Position numbers and translations under genes: made by a program
Shown: positions 58,301 to 64,000 of the stretch, piece by piece
Layout of the letters: the number at the start of each line of letters is the position of its first letter
How positions within the stretch are numbered: the stretch's first letter is position 1
NCBI GenBank assembly: GCA_014075215.1
Contig: CP046177.1
Location: 372,001-436,000, forward strand
Origin: Flavobacteriaceae bacterium
GTDB lineage: Bacteria > Bacteroidota > Bacteroidia > Flavobacteriales > Flavobacteriaceae
Length of the DNA: 64,000 nucleotides
Reading direction: 5' to 3'
Notes under the pieces: generated by a model
What the model was told of the DNA's origin: nothing
The model's input: the letters and a program-made list of their open reading frames with translations, nothing else
The model's database searches: none

Positions 58301-61300
58301 ATAACTTCTCTTCCGAAACAAATGATCAAACACTTCCAAACCCCGAAACTCGCTGGGGGGGAATCATGCGGGCATTAACAACAAATAACTTCGATCAGGC
58401 AAATGTAGAATACATTCAATTTTGGTTGATGGACCCTTATAAAAATTACTCCATTACCAATGAAGAAGGATTACCGGCAGGGGTTAATCCGCAAGACATT
58501 CAAAATCAGGTAGGGGAATTGTATTTTAATCTGGGAAACATTTCCGAAGATATTTTAAAAGATAATAGAAAAATGTACGAAAACGGCTTGCCAATTGACG
58601 GTCTTAAAACGGCATCTAATGTAGTCGGCACCGTATGGGGTGATGTTCCTTTAGCACAATCCATTCTATATGCTTTTGATGAATTAGACACTTCCAGGAC
58701 GAATCAGGATTTAGGATTAGACGGCCTGACCGATGAAGAAGAAAGAGCAAAGTTTCCGGCATTGGCAGGTTTGGCAGATCCGGCGTCAGATAACTTTCAA
58801 TACTTCAGGGGAGGTAATCTGGATGCCATAAATGCTTCTATCATTAGCAGATATAAATTATTTAACAATACACAGGGCAACTCGCCAACACTAAATCAAT
58901 CTCCGGAATCTTTCCCCGTATCTTCAACTACCTACCCGGATGTTGAAGACATTAACAGAGATCAGACAATGAATACCGTAGAGAGCTATTATGAATATAA
59001 AGTTTCATTAAATAAAAGCGATTTGGTTGTAGGTCAAAACTTTATTGTGGACAGAAAAACAACCGAAATTACCCTGGAAAACGGTGCAACACAAAATACA
59101 AACTGGTATCAATTCAGGATTCCGATTAGAAGCGGAATTCCCGTCAATGGAATTTCAGATCTTAACAGTATTCGGTTCATAAGAATGTTTTTGACAAAGT
59201 TTAGAATGCCTGTCGTATTGCGTTTTGGGGAGTTAGGCTTAGTGCGGGGAGACTGGAGAAGGTACGTAAGGACACTCGACCCTGCCATTAATCCCGATAG
59301 GGAATTAACCCAAACCGAACTCAATAATTTTGAAGTAGGCGTTGTTAATATCGAACAAAACGAAGGACGTTATGTGTTGCCTCCCGGAATTGTCAGAGAA
59401 CGCTTACAGGGAAGTACTACTGTACAACAACAAAATGAACAGTCAGTCTCTTTAAAGGTAACCAATCTGCCTCAAAATAAAATAAGAGCTATTTATAAAA
59501 ACGTTAGCATAGATCTTAGAAGATATAAACAATTAAAAATGTTTATGCATGCAGAACCTCTTATGATTAATGGGGTTGAAGATGATGAGCTGGTTGCAAT
59601 TATTCGCTTAGGAACAGATTTAAATGACAACTTCTATCAAATTGAATTGCCTTTAAAAATCTCTCCAAACGGAAGTTTAAATCCCTTAGATGTATGGCCG
59701 GAATTGAATAGTTTAGATGCTACTATTGAAAATTTCGGTAGGATTAAACTGGAAAGAGATGCCATACCAAACATAGCTATCAATGAATTATACCCTGTTC
59801 CTACTCCTTCGGATCCGCGGGAATTAATTATACGGGTAAAAGGAAACCCTACAATGGCTCAGATACGAACCATTATGCTGGGAGTGAAAAACACTGCTGC
59901 CAGAAATAAAAGTGCGGAAATTTGGTTCAATGAAATGCGTTCCTCCGGATTTGACAATGAAGGCGGGTGGGCTGCTGTAGTAAATGCCGATGCTAATTTT
60001 GCGGATATTGCAAATGTCAATGTTACCGGAAGAATACAAACTATTGGCTTTGGAAATGTAGAAGATCGGGTAAATCAGCGATCTTTGGATGAGGTAAAAC
60101 AATACAATATTACAACCAGTGTAAATCTCGGTAAAATGATGCCTAAAAACTGGGGGGTGCAATTGCCGATGAATTATAGTATAGGAGAAGAATTTAAGAA
60201 TCCGAAATTTGATCCGCAATACCAGGATGTAGTGCTTAGTGAAGCAGCTCAATCTAATCCCAATAGTCGATTTTCAGGAGATTATACAAAAAGAAGAAGT
60301 ATTAGTTTTATCAATGTAAAAAAGAACAGAAGCTCACAGTCAACCAAAACACCGAAATTTTATGATGTGGAAAATCTTACTGCCTCATACGCTTTTAATG
60401 AGGAATACCGCAGAGATTATAATATAGAAGGATATACAAATAAAACTGTCATAGCTTCGGCTTCCTACAATTTTAGTCCCAGGTCCGAGTTCATAGAACC
60501 TTTTAAAAAGATGAGTGTCTTTAAAAGTAAATATTTACAATTGTTAAGAAATCTTAATATCAATCTCATACCAAAGACCATCGCGGTAAATTCAAGAATC
60601 AATAGAAATTTCAGTGAACAACGTTCCAGAAATTTAGTCGATAACGGTTTGTCTGCTCAACCCAGGTTGACACAAAGAAGGTATTTGTTTGATTGGGATT
60701 ATACGATTGGCCTGGATATTACCAAATCGGTTTCGCTAAACTTTAATGCAACCAATAGTTATATTTATGACAGCTTCGGATCTGACGAAGATATAGAAAT
60801 TTTTGACAGATTTTTTTTAGTGGGAAGACCCGACCATTACCATCAAAAATTAAACGCTACCTATAAATTACCGATCGATAAAATACCTTATCTGAATTTT
60901 ATTACCGCTGATTATGGTTATACTGCTGACTTTGATTGGAGAGCTGCTTCTCAGAGTAATGTGGATCTAATTGGAAATTTGATCCAAAATGCAAATACTC
61001 ATAATGTGAATACTACATTAAATTTTGCCAGATTATACAGAGATATAAAATTAGAAAACCTGATCACAAAAAAGAATAAAAGAAACCAAACGTCCGAAAA
61101 ATCAACAGATGCTCCCAGGCAGGTAAAGAATACCAAGAAAAAGAAATCCATAGGGCGAAAAATTTTAAAAGGGTTTTATGATATTGTTACAGCCGTTAAA
61201 ACAGGAAAGATCAGCTATTCGGAAAACAATGGCCAATTATTACCGGGATATATTCCTGAATTTGGATTATTAGGTGGTGCGCCAACTGCCTTTGCTTTTG

Positions 61301-62475
61301 GTAGCCAGGTAGATATTAGAACAAAAGCCTTGCAAAACGGCTGGTTGGTTTCACGCCACCCGGACAGTGCATACATAAATAAAACCTATAGCAGAGCACA
61401 TTATAACAAACTAGATTACAACTTTTCGCTAAAACCTCTTAAAGATCTAAATATAGAAGTAAGAGGAAATAAAATAAAAACCAGAGATCTGACACAGCAA
61501 ATAGATTTAATTACAGGAAATACACAGCTGGAAGATACACCTGTTTTTGAAACAGGGAACTTCAGCACCAGTTTTTCAATGTTTTCCACTTCGTTCAAAG
61601 ACAGTGATCAGTTATTTCAATTATTTAGAAATTACAGAACGATTATAGCAAACAGATTAGCTACCGAAACTGGGCTGCCTGTGAGTGGGTACCGGGAAAC
61701 TTCTCAGCAGGTTTTATTACCGGCATTTATTGCGGCATATTCGGGTAAAGACCCTAATGAAGTAAATACGGGGTTGTTTAGAAATATTCCTATCCCCAAT
61801 TGGACGTTACGATATAACGGATTAATGAAATACAAATGGTTTAAAAAGAATTTCTCTAACTTTTCCATAACTCACGGCTATAATTCTTCTTATACGATTT
61901 CCAGTTTTACTAACAATTTTCAGTACGATATTAACAACCCTACGGCAACAAATTCATCGGGAAGTTACCATCCGGAATTATTAGTTTCCACAGCAACTCT
62001 GGTAGATGAATTTTCACCTTTGATTAAAGTAGATATGAAAATGAAAAATTCGTTTTCATTTACCGGAGAAATTAGAAAAGACAGAACACTCACCATGAAC
62101 TTTAACAATAATACCCTTACTGATATTAAAGGAACAGAATATGTTTTTGGTATTGGTTATGTCATTAAAGATGTGAAACTAACCACCCGTTTTACCGGTA
62201 AAAAGCAAATCTTAAAAGGGGATATTAATATTCGTGCAGATGCGTCTTTAAGAGACAATCTAACACTCATCAGAGCCATTGATAGGGAAAATGACCAAAT
62301 TAGCGGAGGACAAAAATTATTTTCATTAAAATTAACTGCAGATTACAGATTAAGTAGTAATTTAACAGCGTCGTTTTATTACAACCATCAAACGTCTAAA
62401 TATGCTATTTCCACAACATTCCCAAGGCAGACGATTAACGGCGGATTTAACATCATTTATAATTTAGGAAATTAA
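55348..62475 (+). CDS. sprA: SprA/Sov, outer-membrane translocon of the type IX secretion system
   Basis: 2375 aa. SprA forms the very large outer-membrane beta barrel through which proteins with C-terminal T9SS signals leave the cell; it is also needed for gliding motility where present. Seen: signal peptide ending GTIASAQ; conserved FTHFQKGGLFLNDPSKI; many aromatic-rich strands through about 700 residues on both sides of a long middle region with YIDDFEASQIPISILTPLDW; and the C-terminal strand INGGFNIIYNLGN. The frame is uninterrupted for 7.1 kb. Start is TTG 55348; no ATG upstream in frame. ruvA before and gcvH after is the usual flavobacterial order. Confidence 0.96.
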   Translation: MSKNIKHTIVLLFAFFIGTIASAQNKNDSVSVKKDTTKLRYNFTHFQKGGLFLNDPSKIKVVFDKVLNKYVFLEKIGDYYVRVPIYMTPEEYAKYRLEKDMLEYFKDKINARNSKRKGVSAAQKNLLPTYYVNSKFFSTIFGSNKIQITPSGSINLKLGFIYQNTDNPQLSEQNRSSFTFDFDQQISASIRAKIGERLQFTANYDTQSTFDFQNFIKVEYIPTEVDELMQKARDKVLGKVGVSDNLVQGIQDGNIKGTNDDILQGLSIGNITMPIKNSLINGSQSLLGVKANLQFGKTHITAVASQQNSESTTVTAEAGSSIQPFELRTTDYDDDRHFFLSQFFRNNYANALRNYPLITSPINITRIEVWITNRSSSVEDFRSIVAFADIGESDVSRFVSPTIPLRNPPTVSLGGQIVNIPDNDANDINILLQENIGNGQIRDVSTVDSRLLSFNNLQQGTDYSLLQNARKLNPGEYTLNPQLGYISLQRRLNDGEVLAVAYEYTVVGSSQASFKVGEFSNDGVIAPANLAVKLLRSEILTTKRTVNSVEEAFPTWDLMMKNVYALGAFPLSQDGFRFEIQYRDDQTGIASNTLQNSTTTGIAERPLLRVMRLDQLDQSQFRNSDGFFDYVEGVTVNSQNGYIIFPEPEPFGTNLQNQLTTATDIDTYVFREMYLETKINAKNNFQNKDKFLLKGYFKSDNAGGIPLNAFNVPRGSVTVTAGGRQLVEGVDFVVDYQLGRVQIIDPGLQASGTPIQVSTENNAVFNQQRKTFIGVDVEHRFSDDFVLGGTLLNVDERPLTPKVNFGQEPINNNMLGINVDYSSEVPYLTKLVNKLPFVDTDALSNFSIRADMAYLLPGSPSGIDVTGQATSYIDDFEASQIPISILTPLDWYTASTPRGFPGFNGASDQLDYNFNRARLAWYNIDQIFYGAGPSPGNISADELSRAETRQINFRELFPNQELDVTQNALVRTLDLAYFPSERGAYNFSSETNDQTLPNPETRWGGIMRALTTNNFDQANVEYIQFWLMDPYKNYSITNEEGLPAGVNPQDIQNQVGELYFNLGNISEDILKDNRKMYENGLPIDGLKTASNVVGTVWGDVPLAQSILYAFDELDTSRTNQDLGLDGLTDEEERAKFPALAGLADPASDNFQYFRGGNLDAINASIISRYKLFNNTQGNSPTLNQSPESFPVSSTTYPDVEDINRDQTMNTVESYYEYKVSLNKSDLVVGQNFIVDRKTTEITLENGATQNTNWYQFRIPIRSGIPVNGISDLNSIRFIRMFLTKFRMPVVLRFGELGLVRGDWRRYVRTLDPAINPDRELTQTELNNFEVGVVNIEQNEGRYVLPPGIVRERLQGSTTVQQQNEQSVSLKVTNLPQNKIRAIYKNVSIDLRRYKQLKMFMHAEPLMINGVEDDELVAIIRLGTDLNDNFYQIELPLKISPNGSLNPLDVWPELNSLDATIENFGRIKLERDAIPNIAINELYPVPTPSDPRELIIRVKGNPTMAQIRTIMLGVKNTAARNKSAEIWFNEMRSSGFDNEGGWAAVVNADANFADIANVNVTGRIQTIGFGNVEDRVNQRSLDEVKQYNITTSVNLGKMMPKNWGVQLPMNYSIGEEFKNPKFDPQYQDVVLSEAAQSNPNSRFSGDYTKRRSISFINVKKNRSSQSTKTPKFYDVENLTASYAFNEEYRRDYNIEGYTNKTVIASASYNFSPRSEFIEPFKKMSVFKSKYLQLLRNLNINLIPKTIAVNSRINRNFSEQRSRNLVDNGLSAQPRLTQRRYLFDWDYTIGLDITKSVSLNFNATNSYIYDSFGSDEDIEIFDRFFLVGRPDHYHQKLNATYKLPIDKIPYLNFITADYGYTADFDWRAASQSNVDLIGNLIQNANTHNVNTTLNFARLYRDIKLENLITKKNKRNQTSEKSTDAPRQVKNTKKKKSIGRKILKGFYDIVTAVKTGKISYSENNGQLLPGYIPEFGLLGGAPTAFAFGSQVDIRTKALQNGWLVSRHPDSAYINKTYSRAHYNKLDYNFSLKPLKDLNIEVRGNKIKTRDLTQQIDLITGNTQLEDTPVFETGNFSTSFSMFSTSFKDSDQLFQLFRNYRTIIANRLATETGLPVSGYRETSQQVLLPAFIAAYSGKDPNEVNTGLFRNIPIPNWTLRYNGLMKYKWFKKNFSNFSITHGYNSSYTISSFTNNFQYDINNPTATNSSGSYHPELLVSTATLVDEFSPLIKVDMKMKNSFSFTGEIRKDRTLTMNFNNNTLTDIKGTEYVFGIGYVIKDVKLTTRFTGKKQILKGDINIRADASLRDNLTLIRAIDRENDQISGGQKLFSLKLTADYRLSSNLTASFYYNHQTSKYAISTTFPRQTINGGFNIIYNLGN

Positions 62476-62489
62476 TAAAATGAATACAA

Positions 62490-62870
62490 ATGAATACTCC
62501 ATCAGAATTAAAATACACTAAAGACCATGAATGGGTTAAAATTGACGGCGATATAGCCACCATCGGAATTACGGATTTTGCACAAAGCGAATTAGGCGAT
62601 ATTGTCTACGTAGATGTAGATACGGTAGATGATACAGTAGAGAAAGATGAAGTTTTCGGATCGGTAGAAGCCGTTAAAACAGTATCGGATTTATTTATGC
62701 CTTTAACCGGAGAAGTCATTGAATTTAATGAAGCATTGGAAGACGACCCGGAGTTGGTAAATACCGACCCCTATGGGAAAGGGTGGATGATAAAAGTAGC
62801 CATAGCAGACTCATCTCAAATAACAGCATTATTAGATGCCGAATCGTATCAGGATTTTATTAAGGTGTAG
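62490..62870 (+). CDS. gcvH: Glycine cleavage system H protein
   Basis: 126 aa. It carries the aminomethyl group on a lipoyl arm between the P, T and L proteins. Lipoylated Lys63 lies in FGSVEAVKTVSDL; the start KYTKDHEWVKIDGD and the end DAESYQDFI are typical. It begins 14 bp after sprA. The other glycine cleavage genes are not in the window. Confidence 0.97.
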   Translation: MNTPSELKYTKDHEWVKIDGDIATIGITDFAQSELGDIVYVDVDTVDDTVEKDEVFGSVEAVKTVSDLFMPLTGEVIEFNEALEDDPELVNTDPYGKGWMIKVAIADSSQITALLDAESYQDFIKV

Positions 62871-63225
62871 TATTTTATACATTTCCATAACAATTACTAT
62901 TTCAATTCTGTTTTTGAGTTTGGCTCATATACCTTCTGAATTCGTTGTAGACATATCAAATTTAGATAAGATTCAGCATTTTTTTGCCTATGTAGTGCTC
63001 ACCATAAGTTGGCTGATAACAAAAAATGTAAAATTTAAAAAAATAACCAATAGCTCTATTGTTATCATCTGTTTTGTGTTTGGTATAATTATTGAAGTAT
63101 TACAAGGAAGCATAACCACATATAGAAGTCCCGGTTTTTTAGATATCGTTGCAAATTCGACAGGTATCATAACCGGGTTTATACTTTTTAGAACTTTCAT
63201 TCAAAAAAACGGATATTTAATATGA
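62836..63225 (+). CDS. VanZ-like membrane protein
   Basis: 129 aa if begun at TTG 62836, which overlaps gcvH by 35 bp; no ATG suits better. Four membrane segments with the family's NLDKIQHFFAYVVLTISWL (about 42-60) and RSPGFLDIVANSTGIITGF (about 97-115). VanZ-like proteins of this type are of unknown function. Position after sprA-gcvH is conserved in Flavobacteriia as I recall it. Confidence 0.75.
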   Translation: MPNRIRILLRCSILYISITITISILFLSLAHIPSEFVVDISNLDKIQHFFAYVVLTISWLITKNVKFKKITNSSIVIICFVFGIIIEVLQGSITTYRSPGFLDIVANSTGIITGFILFRTFIQKNGYLI

Positions 63226-63284
63226 AAGGTTGTGAATGAAATAATAATTTAGTTAAATTAGCACTCTATACAAAACTTTTTAAA

Positions 63285-64000
63285 ATGGAAATCAAGAAAA
63301 ACCCAAAATCAAACTTAGAAAATTACAGCAAGATTTTTGTACAGCTAGGTTTGGTTTTAGCACTTTTTATTACATACGTAGCCATTGAAAAGAAAAATTA
63401 CGATAAACAATATGGAGATTTAGGTGATTTGAATCTGAATGCTGACTTGGAAGAAGAAATTCCAATTACGGAACGAATAGAGCCTGTTAAACCAAAAGAA
63501 CCGCCACCACCTACTCCTGAAAAAATTGAGGTTGTAGAAGATGAAGAAGAGGTAGAAGAAACAGTAATTGAATCTACGGAAACAGATGAAACCGAAGCTG
63601 TTGAGGTAGAAGAAATTGAAGAGGTGGAAGAAGCGGAAGAGGTTATAGAAGATGTACCTTTTGCAATTATAGAACAAGTACCTACATTTCCCGGGTGCAA
63701 AGGAAATAAAAATGAATTGAGGAAATGTTTTGGTAAAAAAGTGCAAAAGCACTTTACTCGTAAATTTGACTCGGAACTGCCTAATGAATTAGGAATGTCT
63801 TCCGGAAGAAAGAGGCTGGCTATGCAATTTAGAGTGGATGAAAAGGGAAATATAACAGATATAAAAGCCAGGGCTCCTCATCCCATATTAGAAAAAGAAG
63901 TTATACGAGTAATGAAGTTATTACCTAAAATGAAGCCCGGAAGACAAAGAGGCAAACCGGTAGGAGTAAAATATTCTCTTTCTATCAGAGTTGATGTAGA
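63285..64000 (+). CDS. tonB: Energy transducer TonB (cut by window end)
   Basis: 238 codons visible from ATG 63285. One N-terminal membrane segment (about 17-36, LGLVLALFITYVAI), a Pro/Glu-rich periplasmic stretch (KPKEPPPPTPEKIEVVEDEE, to about 125), then a TonB C-terminal domain with FRVDEKGNITDIKARAPHPI and EVIRVMKLLPKMKPGRQRG. TonB couples inner-membrane proton force to outer-membrane transporters. Only the last few residues should be missing. Preceded by 59 bp after the VanZ-like gene. Confidence 0.9.
   Translation, partial: MEIKKNPKSNLENYSKIFVQLGLVLALFITYVAIEKKNYDKQYGDLGDLNLNADLEEEIPITERIEPVKPKEPPPPTPEKIEVVEDEEEVEETVIESTETDETEAVEVEEIEEVEEAEEVIEDVPFAIIEQVPTFPGCKGNKNELRKCFGKKVQKHFTRKFDSELPNELGMSSGRKRLAMQFRVDEKGNITDIKARAPHPILEKEVIRVMKLLPKMKPGRQRGKPVGVKYSLSIRVDV

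Noticed and set aside
1..64000. CRISPR array or rRNA genes
   Set aside because: No regularly spaced repeat series and no rRNA-like sequence seen.

Overview
The window comes from a low-GC marine-type Bacteroidota, most likely class Flavobacteriia. Supporting evidence is a full-length sprA (type IX secretion translocon), a T9SS-type C-terminal sorting sequence, the ruvA-sprA-gcvH-VanZ gene order, DUF4175 and DUF5686 proteins, a two-domain malic enzyme, and promoters of the TAnnTTTG type. The closest genus cannot be named from the sequence alone.

Layout. Positions 1-7000 are chromosomal core on the minus strand: a methyltransferase cut by the window edge, mnmG, ybeY and a DUF4175 membrane protein, with a decayed IS200 element and an IS1595 fragment in the gaps. 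mnmG is bracketed by one perfect and one near-perfect parS centromere site, which suggests the window lies in the origin-proximal domain. Positions 7000-23700 are a worn accessory region: surface proteins, a short operon (SRPBCC, DoxX, DUF2071, methyltransferase, membrane protein), a degraded 'mobile mystery' A/B pair, a SNF2 helicase, and a TIR-domain gene with a small companion. It also holds many mobile remnants: IS3, two group II intron 3' ends, ISAon1 and an IS1595 deletion derivative. Single-base frameshifts are common here and nearly absent from the core genes.

Positions 23721-44061 are a 20.3-kb integrative and mobilizable element (IME) in the 3' end of a tRNA-Asn gene. It is bounded by 39-bp attL and attR copies, and each end carries the same pair of 11-bp direct repeats that look like integrase arm sites. 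It encodes an IntDOT-like tyrosine integrase, a large serine recombinase, a RadC-like protein, an adenine-type DNA methyltransferase, two related RelE/ParE toxin-antitoxin pairs, a duplicated small-gene cassette, a membrane TPR-like protein of unknown role, MobC, a relaxase (frameshifted as read), a VirD4-type coupling protein, several small membrane or coiled-coil proteins, an intact IS4 element and an OLD-family nuclease as probable defence cargo. No VirB4 or mating-pore genes are present, so transfer would need a helper element.

Positions 44100-64000 return to core genes: odhA-odhB (2-oxoglutarate dehydrogenase), moaD, DUF5686, queG, maeB, ruvA, sprA, gcvH, a VanZ-like protein and a tonB cut by the window end. 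A 162-bp fold-back element and a solo copy of its arm flank odhAB. The least explained pieces are the TIR pair (22523-23643), the 596-aa/150-aa divergent pair (30799-33103), the coiled-coil membrane protein plus lipoprotein next to the mobilization genes (33711-35760), and a 109-nt structured stem-loop (28778-28886).
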